64,000 bases of DNA from Acanthacorydalis orientalis (taxonomy: Eukaryota > Arthropoda > Insecta > Megaloptera > Corydalidae): positions 30,593,603 to 30,657,602 of the forward strand of contig CM068318.1 in assembly GCA_034766995.1 (NCBI GenBank), written 5' to 3'. A program made the position numbers and the translations under genes. Of the stretch, positions 49,454-61,839 are shown in pieces. Every line of letters starts with the position of its first letter. Within the stretch, counting starts at the first letter, position 1. The notes under the pieces were generated by a model. The model was not told the DNA's origin. It saw nothing but the letters and a program-made list of their open reading frames with translations, and ran no database searches.

Positions 49454-50560
49454 AATATAAAATATGATGAAAATCATGTTTAATGAATTTGTTTATTCAA
49501 AAAAATTTTAAACAAATTTAACAGAAACTAAAATATTATGACGTATGTTTGTACGCAATCAGAGTAGGATTTAGACAGAGGCAACATATGACACTACCCA
49601 GGGCGGAAAATTCTGATGGACAACAAGTTTAGAAAAGCTGGAAATTTTATTTTCAATCATAATTCGATTTACAGGAAAATGAAATGTGAAATGAAAAATT
49701 TTTGTATTTTCATTTTTGAAATCTATGTAACAAAAATTCATAATTTGTATTTTTTAAATAAATTAAATAAATGGAAAATTTTACAATTTTTTGCAAATAT
49801 TTGATAATCATTCCCAGCTGTGAGAATAATTTGGAATTTTAACATATTTTTTCATAATATTATTTTTTTCGAGAGATTTAAAGTTTTTATTCGTGATTTA
49901 TTTTTGTAATTTCTAACCAAAATTGGCAACATATATTTTTTTAAACCATTATATTCTGTAATTATCTTTATGTATTTAATTCGTTTTTATAGTTTTTTTC
50001 AGACAATGGACAATTTACTAGTCTATATACTCGTATATTAGAATTAAACGTGGCCCTTTTTTGTTGAATACCATCGTCTGAATCGTTCAGAATGTACCTA
50101 TTTTTTTAGTCTCTTTTATGTATCCATCAAATTCCAGTCTATTATTATTTTCGTATAACTAGTGTATCTAAGAAATGTAATTTACACAAAATTTCCATTT
50201 CTTGCATGATATGATTGTTTTTTAAAAGGCCTATTTTTGTAAAAAGACCCATACTCTGAAATTAAAAAAAACCTTATCTAAGATGATTTAAATTGTTAAA
50301 AGGATATTGAAATATGTATAAATGTTACACGTAAAGGAAAAAAGACAAACATACAGTTCTATGCGTGTGTATATCATTATTTAGTAAATATATATTTATT
50401 AAAAATTTCTGCTTTTTTACACTGGTATTTCTAGTTTTTTCATAAATAGATAATAATTTTAAATTTCTTACAAATATTGTAAAATATAACGTGGATATTT
50501 ATAAAGAATATTTTAAGTATTTTCAAAGAATTGCATATAACAAGGACATCAAATATTTTT
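47797..50560. other. AT-rich stretch with two TA tracts, no gene
   Basis: TA tracts at 48751-48808 and 49409-49452 (the latter preceded by a few CA units). The open frame 49616-49804 shows no motif. Confidence 0.5.
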
Positions 50561-50809
50561 TTAGGAAACATATATTGTTCAACTCAAATATCTCATGTTG
50601 GCAAATGGACCGGACACACGGAACATAAACCAACCGTGGAATTGTCTGCATGTATACATGCGAAAATTGAGGAAGAGATGAAGTCACAAATGACACGGTT
50701 TGAGGACACAGAGATGTTTGAATAGGACAAGTTTGTAAACGCTTTGTCTCGAGACATTATTGATTCGTCTCGTGTAATAATTTCGTCATTTCGTCTCGCG
50801 CAACTCTGA
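50561..50809 (+). pseudogene. Unrecognised protein-like segment with an in-frame TAG
   Basis: An open frame runs 50531-50725 and, past one TAG, continues in frame to a TGA at 50807-50809. Its composition is far less AT-biased than nearby chance frames: HVGKWTGHTEHKPTVELSAC, IHAKIEEEMKSQMTRFEDTE, then DKFVNALSRDIIDSSRVI. A pyrimidine-rich TATTTTTTTAG just before 50561 could be a splice acceptor. It may be a last exon ending at the TAG, or a decayed transposon gene. I do not recognise the protein. Confidence 0.35.
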
Positions 50810-51369
50810 AATATAATACGTCAAAGCACTTTGTGTGGCACGGTTGAAAGTTTGAAATTACATTCATTTTGAACTTAGACGAACTTATTGAAACCAAGTG
50901 TTGTATTCGCAATCGATTGGCTTGTTAAGGTGTAATGACAATCGAATAACAGAAATACTTTTCAAGTTATCATATTTCAGTGTTTGATGGAGTTATCTTT
51001 TTTTAAAAAAAATACTTACATTGTTACGATTACTTAAAGTTAACATTTAAATTAGTTTTTTATTAAACACCTTCTTACTACTAATGAAAATCGATTTTTT
51101 CTAAAAAAATGAATTTTGTAACACATTAGTTGATTATAATTAATCATTGTTTCATTAGAAAAAAAATGACAATAATGTTTTATTTCTTTTCAATAACACA
51201 GTAATAAGTAATAGTATAAGTTTTTTTTATACAAAATGGGAATGAAAATGAGGTTAGTATACATTTCAATCATACAAAAGAATGATATGTCCAAAAATAA
51301 GTACAAATGTTTCTAAATCTTAAAATAATTTAGTACTTCAGATAACATTGCCATACATGAATTGGGCGT
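50810..51369. other. Spacer, nothing recognised
   Basis: The first 150 bases are less AT-rich and may belong to the segment before; the rest is AT-rich. Confidence 0.4.
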
Positions 51370-52602
51370 AATAGAAAATTGCATTGAAAGCCGCTATCCT
51401 CGTGTCTATAGCTCAAGGTGCGTATGTTGTGGGCAATAACAGATGTTTTTATATCATTTTGAAGTGTAAACATTTCCCAATAAAATTCAGTCCTTAGACG
51501 CCATCCTTTGTTTACAAAAGTGCTTTTTTATAACAGAATTAAAACTGAAACGCGATAAGTTGTTTTTCTGATGTGTACTTCTACACTACTTTGATTTAAA
51601 CAAATGTGCAGCTTAAGCTCATCGATTGCTTGCGAAAACTTATAGTAAATCTATGCCATCGGACGTAGTATGTAGAGATTGGTTTCGACGATTCAAAAGT
51701 GGTAATTATGACGTTCATGACAAACAACGGCCAGGTCAATCAGAAAAGTTCGAAGATGAACAACTGCAAGCTCTATTGGAAGAAAACACTGGTTAAACAC
51801 TCAAATAATTGACAACAGCTCTAAGTCAATAAATCAACCATTTCACGACGTTTACAAGCCATGGAAAAGATCCAAAAAGAAGAGAGATGGCTGCTATATG
51901 AATTGAGAAAAAATACCATTGATAATCATTAAACATCTCATTTTTTTGCTTCCAAAGCATAAAAAGAAGAGTTTCTTTTAGCGTATCGTGATCGGCGATG
52001 GAAACTGGAAACTGGGTCTATTTCAACAACATCAAACACAAGAAATCATGTGTTGATCCTGGCCAACCATCAACGTTTACACCAAAGCGAAACATCCATG
52101 GTCATAAAGTAATGCTCTCTATTTGGTGGGATATGGAGGGTATCGTGTATTATGAACTGTTGAAACTGAAGAAAACAATCACTGCCAAAGGTTATCGACA
52201 ACAATTGGAGAGTTTGAATGATAATTTGATGCAAAAACGATCATCAATTGCATCAAATCGCCCAAAAGTGATTTTTCTCCATAACAACGCTCGGTCCTAT
52301 GTTGCTATAGCCGTGAAACAAACACTGATGGAGCTCGATTAGGGGGTACTTCCTCATCCAACGTATTCTCCGGATCTGGCCTCAAGCGATTACCATCTGT
52401 TTCGATCGATGCAATACGCTTTAAAAGATTCACATTTCCATAACTACGGAGAATTCAAAAATTGGGTTGTTGAATGGATTGGCTTAAAAGACTGACCATT
52501 CTTTTGTCACGGAATTTCGTCACGGAATTGATTAATATATTCACACATGTTACTATTGAAATAAATGATCAAAAAACAATGACTTTCAATGTATCATCCT
52601 AA
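51370..52602 (+). mobile_element. Mos1/mori-like mariner, full length, worn ends
   Basis: A third mariner lineage. The right end ATGTATCATCCTAA is followed by TA (52603-52604). The left end is inferred at about 51370 from a weak match (GCATTGAAAG against ACATTGAAAG) and may be off by tens of bases. Length of about 1.23 kb is normal for mariner. Confidence 0.65.
51600..52495 (+). pseudogene. Mos1/mori-like mariner transposase pseudogene
   Basis: Readable blocks: AHRLLAKTYSKS; VCRDWFRRFKSGNYDVHDKQ; FEDEQLQALLEENT; then a stop-rich second DNA-binding region; a VIGDGNW block where the first aspartate stands but in a broken frame; VYFNNIKHKKSCVDPGQPST; HGHKVMLSIWWDMEGIVYYE; YRQQLESLNDNL; VIFLHNNARSYVA, in which the second catalytic aspartate is asparagine; and TYSPDLASSDYHLFRSMQYA with the third. 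34 residues separate the second and third positions. The open frame 51998-52342 covers the middle. Loss of the second aspartate and at least six stops show it is dead. Wording is closest to the mauritiana/mori group of mariners. Confidence 0.85.
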
Positions 52603-52929
52603 TATATAAAGAATTTTAATACATAGAAGAAAATATATATTGAATATGAAAATAAATAAAATTACGGATTCATAAGCGAATGAAGAATAGATAATGTAAA
52701 TGAAAAGAATATATTGGATATTTTAAAAGTTGGTTTACAAACTTTTTTTTATAATTCATATATGATATGAATTTTTACATTACTTTATTTAACCTTTGGA
52801 ATTACATATAGAAAATAATGTCAACCAAATGGTAATCTCTGGTTGCAGCGCAAAAGCTGATTCTATCAATAACATCATTTATCACACTGGCATATTTCTT
52901 AAATTATCTCACCGATCTCGTAACTAATA
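52603..52929. other. AT-rich spacer
   Basis: Nothing recognised. Confidence 0.45.
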
Positions 52930-53985
52930 TTTTCTTTAAACTTTCAATCATCTATTGCTTCTTTGCATAAGTCTTGCTCTTTAAGTATAGTCATAAAAAA
53001 GTTGGTTACTTTAAATCTGGTTATCTTGATGGGAAATCTATATCACCGAATATAGAGATTAATTGGTCCAGAAACATGATATTCAAAATTTCCAATGTGA
53101 CACACGTTATGTGACAAAATGCCATCTTATTGAAATCACGTGTTCTCTAAGACCAGTTCGTCCTATTTGCGTGTCAAAAAATGATTAATTATCTCGTGAT
53201 AACATTCACTAGTTTCTGTAATAGTATTGTTCGCAGAGTTGTCAAAGAAGTAAAGTCCAATCACACCTCCGAAAAAATATTGCACCACACTATCATTCTA
53301 AGTGGATATAAGGGTCACTTATGAATCAACTGTGGATTTTCAGAAATCCAGAAATGACTATTTTACTTTTTGACGAAGTCACTCAAGTTAAAGTGACCAT
53401 GGTCAGCTATAATGAGTTTCTTCACAAAAGTCTAGATTGTCTGCATTGATCTGCAGCAATGAAAATACTGTCTCACATGTTCATAATATTAGATAAAATT
53501 TATTGTTAACTTATATTTATACAGTAAAGAAAGTAACTTTCTCTTCAAAATGCTCCATATAGCGTGAAGAGAAAGTCGCACTTCCTATGGACAATGTCTG
53601 ATGGAAGTGCTCGATATTTTAACCACTCTAACCCACAGATTCAATATTTTTCATTGATTGTACGGTATCATCACGACTAGACTTTAGTATATTTTCCACT
53701 GAATCATAGTTTTCGAATCTCTTCTATATTTTGAATATCGTAGGCTTACTTGCCTCATTATTAAGATCAACATTTTCTTTTTTTAAAGCGTTACTGAAAT
53801 TGAAGACTGATTTTCATAAAATGTTTTTATAATAAGTACAAGTTATCCTAATTGAATAGTGTTGTATAATAAATTTACCACGTTCGCTCTCTACAAATAT
53901 AAAATTCTTACTAACACAGACTCATCAAACAATAATGGCAATCAATCAGATTTGTAAATCCACCTTTCAGACACCCCGTACTTCA
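52930..53985 (-). pseudogene. IS630-like transposase pseudogene, third copy
   Basis: Minus strand: an N-terminal part too decayed to read with certainty; then FFGGVIGLYFFDNSANN; LENT-FQ-DGILSHN where the second aspartate block stands; a FGDIDFPSR segment for the third block; and LKSKTYAKKQ. Block order matches 4551-5583. At the outer (53970-53985) side, inverted GTACGGGGTGTCTGAAAGGT resembles the GGTGTCC-type terminal repeat of this superfamily, but no partner was found on the other side. Stops occur throughout. Confidence 0.6.
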
Positions 53986-55262
53986 AGAAGAAAGGAGAAT
54001 TGGTGATCATTAAACAATTTTTCTTAGAATAAAAAATGCAAATGTTCCTGGAATAGATGAATGATAAAATTACACAAGATACTCAAATCAAATAGAGATG
54101 TATTGAAAATATGTAGAAAACAAAGGCATTGACTCTTTCAAATCCATAGAAGTGTATAACAAGTTCTTATCAATCAATGGACTGTATAATTCAGTGATTT
54201 AAAGCCATTAAAATCTCTATGTATCTTTAGATGTAGCAATGTATCAAAAATTTGACTACTTCTGAGAATAAATATTTAAGACCATCTTTATTTAATGTAT
54301 TTTAAGATAAATTTCGTTTAAACCCACATAACACAATATTAATTTAAATAATTTTTAGGTACATTTTATTATCAATATCTTCGATAATAAATTGATTTTA
54401 ATTTAGTAATATCTCATTATGGTATACTTATTTGTTTACTTTTTCTAATATATGAACTAAAAAAAATCATTTAAATTATTTTTAAACGATTTTACAGTTA
54501 ATATGCTTATTTATCATTATAAACATATTTTAAAAAATTAACACATTTCCATATAATATATTCTTATACATATTCCAAAGTTCGCTTACGATGAGATAAA
54601 TATATCTTTTTCACCATTACATTAACGTTTATATACAATAGGGAAAAATAAAAATCAAACTTAAACCTAGTTCAAAAAATGTATATTATAACAGTACTCG
54701 TTATAAATAAATGTTGCTTTTTAAAATCATTCAATATATGTTTTCAATGTTATTTCAGTTATGTTTAAAATTTAATTCAAAAACAAATATTGATGGACGT
54801 AAAACACTTCAATAACTATTTTCATTTTAATAATTAATATAAAACTGATATTAGAATTTGAAACTATTTCAACGTGCACTCAAGTTATAAATAACATACG
54901 TTGATTGAAACATAAACAAAGAAAAAATTTTAATAAAATCTCTACGTTAATTTCAACCTAAAACACATTAGTTAAAAAATTAATGGACTAACAATTCATA
55001 TCTAATCTAAAATCATAATCGTAAATCTATGACATCAATAAAAATATCCCTGCTGAAATAAAAATCGATTTACAGATTTATTTTCAAATTAACATAGTTT
55101 TTAACAGTGAAATATTTGATCGTTAGATAATTAACTTAAAATAAATTTCGTGAATACTTCATGTAATGTGAGGATATGACTTGAAAAAGAACACATAGCA
55201 ATAAAATGTATAAGTTATTCTTTGGAAAATTAAGTCTTAGAATTATATGAGCAGACCTGTTG

Positions 55263-55263
<1 letters not shown>
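53986..55263. other. AT-rich stretch, no gene recognised
   Basis: 1.3 kb without readable motifs or repeats. Confidence 0.5.
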
Positions 55264-55308
<45 letters not shown>

Positions 55309-55314
55309 GTATGT
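55264..55314. repeat. (TA)n(TATG)n tract left of a mariner
   Basis: Ends at the TA duplication of the mariner at 55315. Confidence 0.95.
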
Positions 55315-56601
55315 ATTAGAATAGTGTAAAAATGATTGCGGTTTTTATGTATCGAGTATAAAGAGGAATATATCCCTTAAAAATTATATTTATTAATCAA
55401 AATAAAGACCATTGGCCTGCACACATTTTTCCCAACGGGAAACAAATTTGTTTATTCTTACAAGATAGAATTCTGGAGTCCTGGAATTGACGAATTTATT
55501 GAAAGCGCTTTGAGCCGATGTTTGATCTTTGAAAACCTTTTCTCTCAGAAAATTACTCAAATATTTAAAAAAATGATAATCTGTCGAAGACAGGTCCGGA
55601 GAATAAAGTGGGTGAGATAAGGTTGCATAACTCAGTTCATTTAATTTTTTTTTAAGTTATTATGAAGCGTGTGGTCGTGCGTTATCATAAAGAAGAATTA
55701 GCCCTCTTCGATTGACTAATGATGACCATAAACGATACAACTCATGTATTTTTCTAATTTTTTAACAATATTTTTCTGTTGTTATAGTTTTGCCAGGATT
55801 TCAGAAGTTGTAGTGAATGATGTCACTTTCCGACCACCAAACAGTGACCATAACCTTTTCTTCATAAAACTTTGTTTAGGACACTATTTTGGTACTTCTC
55901 CTGGGTCTAATGTGATAAATGGTTCCGATTGTTATAGAGAATCCATTTTTCATCACATGTGACAATACGATCAAAAAAGGTATCATTTTTGTTCCGCAAA
56001 AGAATCGCAGAGCAGACTTCGTATCGCCGAATTGTTTGATGTTCATTTAGTTCATACGGCACCGATTTATCCAGCTTTTTTGTTTTCCCAATTAGACTCA
56101 AATGTCAAACAACTGTTGAATGATCAACATTGAGTTCTTCTGCCACCTCTCTAGTTGTTTTACGAGAGTCCGCTTCAATAATATTTCTTAAATCATTATT
56201 GTCTATAGCTGAAAGACGTCCACGACCCTTTTCATCACCAAGGCTTTCATTTCCATTAAGAAATTTCTAGATCCAATGTAAGCTGTCCGATCACTATTGA
56301 CTATTCGCCAAAAACAAATTTGGTATTTCGAGACGTTTCTGTTACTTTACCTTCCACTTCAAACTCATACAACAAAATTGCGCGAATTTGCTTTTTTTCA
56401 TGACTAATTTAAGAAATGACATCATACAAGAGATAACAACACCAAGAAATGAAAACAGTAGACATAAGCTGAAATCAGTACTGCTAATTTAATTTTTTAC
56501 AATGATGCATCACATAACTATAACAAAAGATAACGATAACAAGAAAAATCGGTGCCAAACTTAAAATGATAAAAACCGCAATTATTTTTACACCAACGTA
56601 A
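55315..56601 (-). mobile_element. Cecropia-like mariner family B, full length (1287 bp)
   Basis: The left end TTAGAATAGTGTAAAAATGA with TTGCGGTTTTTAT matches the inverted right end TTACGTTGGTGTAAAAATAA with TTGCGGTTTTTAT over 33 bp. TA lies on both sides. The terminal consensus (TTAGGTTGGTGTAAAA) differs from family A at the GTGT positions, and the coding parts differ too, so it is a related but separate family. TA-type microsatellites flank both sides. Confidence 0.9.
55377..56401 (-). pseudogene. Cecropia-like mariner transposase pseudogene
   Basis: Minus-strand ATG at 56401; KKKQIRAILLYEFEVEGKVT opens the first DNA-binding domain. Further on are ALVMKRVVDVFQL-type frameshifted linker, a TVTCDEKWILYN block (VTCDEKW carries the first aspartate; open in the frame 56101-55907), NHLSH, DPGEVPK, a KKRLWSLFGGRKVTSFTTTS stretch (in place of the usual WW block, frameshifted), a LMITHDHT block standing for LLHDNARPH, HFILRTCLRQIIIF standing for YSPDLSSTDYHFF in a shifted frame, and the tail FPVGKNVCRPMVFI. 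The stop is at 55377-55379. At least ten stops or frameshifts. The plus-strand frame 55744-55962 is a shadow. Confidence 0.85.
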
Positions 56602-56603
56602 TA

Positions 56604-56640
<37 letters not shown>

Positions 56641-56930
56641 TGATAAATAACATTAATGTATTTTACTAAATATGTACCGGTATTTCATTAGAAGAAAATT
56701 TATTTGATCCAAAAAAACTCGGTCCGGTCTATCAAAATTCCGGCCACAAATGAAAAACTACAATACTTAAAGTTATTTTAATTTGATCTTTATATAAAAC
56801 ATTTAATATACACAATAATGGAGAATAAATTGGCAATATATTTATAGGTTCATTTCTTATAACTTTTAATTATATATTGATCAATATTTACATAAGTGGA
56901 ATATGTAAATAATTCAGTATAAAATTATAT

Positions 56931-56971
<41 letters not shown>

Positions 56972-56989
56972 GTATAATATATAAACGAA
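56602..56989. repeat. AT-rich spacer with two TA tracts
   Basis: TA tracts at about 56602-56640 and 56938-56970. Confidence 0.8.
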
Positions 56990-57500
56990 CACCTTCGTTG
57001 CAAATTCCATGCTAAAGATTCAACTAGCCATTTTTCATTTTCATTTCTACTTGTGTTTTTCACAATAACAACAACACGTACGGTCTAAAACGAACTGCTT
57101 GCCTACTGTTTTTAAGATAATGTGATTTGTTTGTCGCCAACCCCCTGCGGCAATACAAGTTTTCTTCTCGTCGGTTGTTCGTCTACACGTATTTCGCCCA
57201 CCTGCCAGGTTTCTTTAGCAATTATGAATTTCATGTAAAGTTTTAACACGATTCCGTCAGTAATTATGAAGTGTAGTGAAAATTAAATTAAACTTTTGTT
57301 TGCTCTCTTTGATAATAGGCAAGTACAATCGCTTGGTTGCCACTAACCGAATTTATAATTATTTTCATCGCCGTTTTGCTTAAAAATCGGAGTGTTGAGC
57401 AGCTTTGAAACTGAAATAACAACAAGCTTATCTGTTTTGGTCAAATATTTAACTATCTTCATAAAAACGGCTTTGTTTACTCTATAGAAGTTGACAACAA
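56990..57500. other. Less AT-rich island, function unknown
   Basis: Contains CGCCAACCCCCTGCGGCAAT, CGTCGGTTGTTCGTCTACAC and CGCCCACCTGCCAGG. No open frame of length, no transposon motif. It could be an untranslated exon, a regulatory region or the inside of an unrecognised repeat. Confidence 0.35.
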
Positions 57501-58853
57501 ACGAAATATTCCTTCTGTTTTATAACATTAAATTCATTTATATTTTTTGAAATTTTTATTAGCATGACATATGTTAGTAGATATTTATTTATAAATCAAT
57601 TTTTTTTCACAATCAATTAGAAAACTAATATCAAATTTATTTTAATTGAATTGTCTATTTCCCACATATAAGAATTTTTATTATTCAAATGTTAATAACC
57701 GATTATTGATCATATTGATTAATTCTTTTAATAATATCCAGAGAAATATCATTTTTATAATTCCAATTTTTGTAAAAAAATGAAGTTTGTAGAAAAATTA
57801 TAAATCATAATATCATCTGAAAATATTGTTAACCGCTTTTAGTAAATTGGAGAAAAGTTAAACTTGTCCAAATTCTTATCACTCAATTGAAGAAGCATAG
57901 CTGGCTTGGATAAAGGAATTAATTGTATCTTGAACAATTAATTTCACTTTATTAGTGGAGTTAAATTTTAGAGTCGAAATTGTAGAGTTTGTTACATACT
58001 CATATTCTTGTTGCTGCCAATAATTAACTGCTATTTTTAAAAAAAATGTATTACACATAAAACGTAAGTTTTATGTCATTGTTAAACTATTGTATGAATT
58101 TACATGTAGTTTTACAAACATTTTTTTGATATTTTCTGAAAATTACTGAACTCATTATCTGCTAAGTATAGAAAGTATCAAATATGTTAACGAAAACTGG
58201 AATTTGTATTCTAAAAACAAAGTCTACCGATAGTAATTTTGCATACTTGTACTTACACGTCTATCATATTTACGATAAATAAGTATATACGCCATATATG
58301 ATTAGTAATACACTTTAGTAGGAATCAATCAGTGTAAAAGTCAGAAATATTTTTATCTGATACCTCATTTTTTGTTAACAGTTTATCCGCATTCGGTACA
58401 TGAAAGTTTACAGACATTTTTCTTGAACTTTGTTTTTTCTGTATTGTTATAAAGGGAATTATTGTATAATTAATATTTAATAGTAGATAATAACAATAAA
58501 CTAAAATAATTGGAAATGAAAATGATTTACTCTACAGAACATATCTCAACATATAGGATTTATCTCAACATATAGGAACATATAGGATTTTTTTAATTAT
58601 TAGCATAAACTATTAACGTAAAAATAATAATTAATTCATTGAATACTAAGAATAGTTATGGACACTGTGACTAATTCAGTTTCATAAATGTTTTACAGAG
58701 ATACAACCAATACCTTTTTTTATTAAAAATGTTTTATATTTAATATTTAATCATTTTAATTGTTGCTAATAAACATAAAGAAAATGAAATCATCTTAGGA
58801 TCATAAGGTGAAAAAATCGAAATATTTTTTCTTACAATACTAGCATAAAAATA
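57501..58853. other. AT-rich stretch, no gene recognised
   Basis: A short direct repeat (CATATAGGATTT) near 58550-58590. Nothing else. Confidence 0.5.
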
Positions 58854-59390
58854 TTAGATTCGTAAGAAAATAATTGCGTTTTTTTTTTAATTCTAACCTT
58901 AATTTTTTTCAATTAAAGCGTCATTTCATCGTGTTCATGTCAATATAATTGTAAAGTGCATTTTCTGATCTGTATTTTGGTAATATTGAATTTGGTTTTA
59001 TTATTAATTTTGCTTCAAATTGAATTATTGTATTAGAGATGGAAAAGAAACGAATAGAGTTTTTTTTTTGCATGAGTTCAAAACAGGTGGTAAGGCAGAA
59101 GAAACTGATCATATACTAAACGATGCTTTTGATGTAGATACTATTAAGGAACGGACGGTGCAATGGTGGTTCTAAAAATGTGGTGTTAGGAACTAAAGCC
59201 TTGAAGATGAAGAATCGGGCACCCTTCTTCAATTCATAACAACCAAATAAAGGTGTTAGTTGAATTATAACTACGCAGAACAATTCAAGAGCTTGCACAA
59301 GGCGTTAGTCAACCAATAGTTCTAGAGCACTTAAAACAGCTAGGACATCTAAAAAGAGAAAAATGTATATGAATTGGAAAGTCATATCTC
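58854..59390 (+). mobile_element. Family A mariner, common-deletion type, right end lost
   Basis: Left end TTAGATTCGTAAGAAAATAA. Leader, start region (ATGGAAAAGAAACGAATAGA), then HEFKTGGKAEETDHILNDAF-like coding and RTVQWWF, the common junction (GAAAAATGTATATGAATT), and loss of similarity about 20 bp later, without the terminal repeat. It faces the copy at 59464 across a spacer of about 75 bp. Confidence 0.82.
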
Positions 59391-59463
59391 GCTATATACT
59401 AGTTTCTCTCGTAAATAAACTATACTATTTTCTAAACATATCAAAATATATCTATAAATAATA

Positions 59464-60037
59464 TTAGACTGGTAGAAAAATAACTGCGGTTTATGACCTT
59501 CAAATTCATATACATTTTTCTTTTTTTTGATTTTCTTAGGTATTTTAAGATGTCCAGAACTGCTGGATGATTAACGTCTAATTTTTGTGCAAGCTCTAGT
59601 ATTATTGTGCGTGGTTCTGATTCAACTAACACCTTCAGTTGGTCGTAATAAACTGAAGATGGACGCCTTCAAACTTTTTCATCTTCAAGGATCTTATCTC
59701 TAACATGAAATTTTTGGAACCAACATTGCACAGCACGTTTCTTAATAGTACACATAGAAAAAAAATCATTTAGTTTACAAGCCGTTTCTACTTCTTTACC
59801 ACACATTTTGAACTAATACAAAAATTTTATCTTATTTGTTTCTTTTCCAACTTTAATTCTATTACCCAATTTGAAATGAAATCAATAATAAATTCAAAAT
59901 CGATATTACCAAAATTCTGACTAAAAAATGTACTTTAAAATTATATTAACTTGAATAAATTGAAATGTCACTTTCACTGAAAAAATAAGATTAGAATTCA
60001 GAAAATAAAATTCGCAATTATTTTCCTACCCATCTAA
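59464..60037 (-). mobile_element. Family A mariner, common-deletion type (574 bp)
   Basis: The ends are TTAGACTGGTAGAAAAATAA and CAATTATTTTCCTACCCATCTAA. On the minus strand, coding pieces of the DNA-binding domain and the common junction are present; an open frame at 59632-59441 reads VESEPRTIILELAQKLDVNH, then KSKKRKMYMNLKVINRSYFS across the deletion junction and through the terminal repeat. Confidence 0.85.
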
Positions 60038-60605
60038 TTCATCAAAATATTTTTTTTCATATTAAAATTTATATTACATTATTAAAATTAAAATTATGTA
60101 ATAAAAAAATTTCATCTCTAACTTACATGTTACAATTTTTTACTTATAACATGAAATTTTATACAAATATTTTAGTCGGCAGTAGACATTAAGATACAAA
60201 AAAATAACTATAAATACCTTTTAAACAGCTCATTTTGCCCTTGTGTGAGCTTTTATAGTAAATAAAATTTTTAAGTAAAATTCCTTAATACGTTATAAAC
60301 TAAACAATTATTTTTTGTATATTTATAAGATATAATTATTTAAAGAAAACTAAGAGAGATTTTATTAGCCTTAAAATGGTATTTTGTTAAAATAGTTCTG
60401 GTTTTGAATATAACATGTAAAGAATGACAGATTCAGAAGAATACAATTTCTTCATAGAATTTTTAAATATAATTAGAAAAAGCAAAACTATCAAGTTTAC
60501 ATTTATACTATAACATGATTATTTAACAATTTTCTTTAATTTGAAAGTTTGAAATTCGAAAGTTTGTTTGTCGATTTCTTGTATCCTTTTAACCAATAAC
60601 GGTTG

Positions 60606-60656
<51 letters not shown>

Positions 60657-60759
60657 AAAATGTTATATTTGTTTCTTGCCTTAAAAATAATATTAAATAT
60701 TATGTGTATACTAAAGTGTAATGTTTTGAACAATAATGTTAAAATTATTTAAAAAAATA

Positions 60760-60795
<36 letters not shown>

Positions 60796-61620
60796 ATATA
60801 CCATAAATATTATAAAACATAAAATCAACCGGTTATTGAAACTATTATATATTTTCTATTGTTGAGAAATATCAAGAAACATAAATTTAAGTTTACAAAA
60901 AAAATGTAATAAATTATAATTCAAAGATAAAAATGAATCAATATTTATTTAGAACTGAAGTAAAAGCTGAAATTCTATAAAAAGCGGATACATACTTTGC
61001 GTACGAAAAAAATAAATGTGCACCTTTTTAAAAACGTTTAGAGATAAAGCTTTAGTTCGATAAAGAGTATTTTTCTGATATATCCGTTTTATATGCGGAA
61101 ACAGATATATTTGCAAATAAATTTTCCGATCATGATAAAAAACATTTCAGCGTAACCATCTGATATTTGAGTGGCGAAGAAAACCACCCTTACATCAGCG
61201 AGTATATAGTAAACGGGTGATTGAATTGACGGTGGAAAAAAAGAAGTGGAAGAGTAGACAGATGGGTTCGCGGTGGCCCTTGACTGACTGACACGTTAAA
61301 AGCTGGTCGAGATGTCTTTGTAAGATAAGACACAGATCAAGGAAATTTCTTCCATATTTGACGCTACGATTTTTTGAAACGTGCACCCATTTCCACCATC
61401 GAATACATATGTTCAGAAGAGTTGTATAAATTTGTAATACATTTGGGATGCATAACACGATTGAATGAATATGTTAACATTTTTTTTTTGAAAAATGAAT
61501 GTGTCTCTCGGAGACCACAATATTATATTTACGATTCAATTCTTTATAACTATGCACGTTTATTTCACAGATGTGCATAATCAGCATATTGTATATATTT
61601 ATAAGTACATACACACACAC

Positions 61621-61670
<50 letters not shown>

Positions 61671-61799
61671 TATAAAATGTAAACTAAAAATTACCACAGA
61701 AGTTTAAGAGGTATGTATTTATGTAAACTGTTATTACAAAAAATAATTAAAAAGAAGAATGTTTCAAAAAATGAGTGGATACATTTTTTCGCGCGTACA
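60038..61799. other. AT-rich stretch with TA tracts and one unassigned frame
   Basis: TA tracts at 60606-60656, 60762-60800 (TA then TG) and 61624-61670. A mixed-composition part at 61150-61460 includes an 87-codon minus-strand frame (61458-61195: IRWWKWVHVSKNRSVKYGRN, LLTCQSVKGHREPICLL) with no known domain. Confidence 0.4.
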
Positions 61800-61839
61800 T
61801 TTTATTAATAAATGCACGCCAGTGCATTTATTAATAAAA
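61800..61839. repeat. Perfect 18-bp inverted repeat, 4-nt loop
   Basis: TTTTATTAATAAATGCAC, GCCA, then its exact reverse complement. It lies about 220 bp from the Tc1-like pseudogene's stop codon on the 3' side and might be part of that element's end. Confidence 0.9.

Noticed and set aside
58854..60037. A single large inverted-repeat transposon such as a foldback element
   Set aside because: Each arm has its own mariner ends and deletion junction, so two separate mariner insertions explain it better.
61195..61458. 87-codon minus-strand frame as a cellular gene
   Set aside because: No domain recognised, no splice signals that fit; kept only as an unassigned frame in the regional entry.
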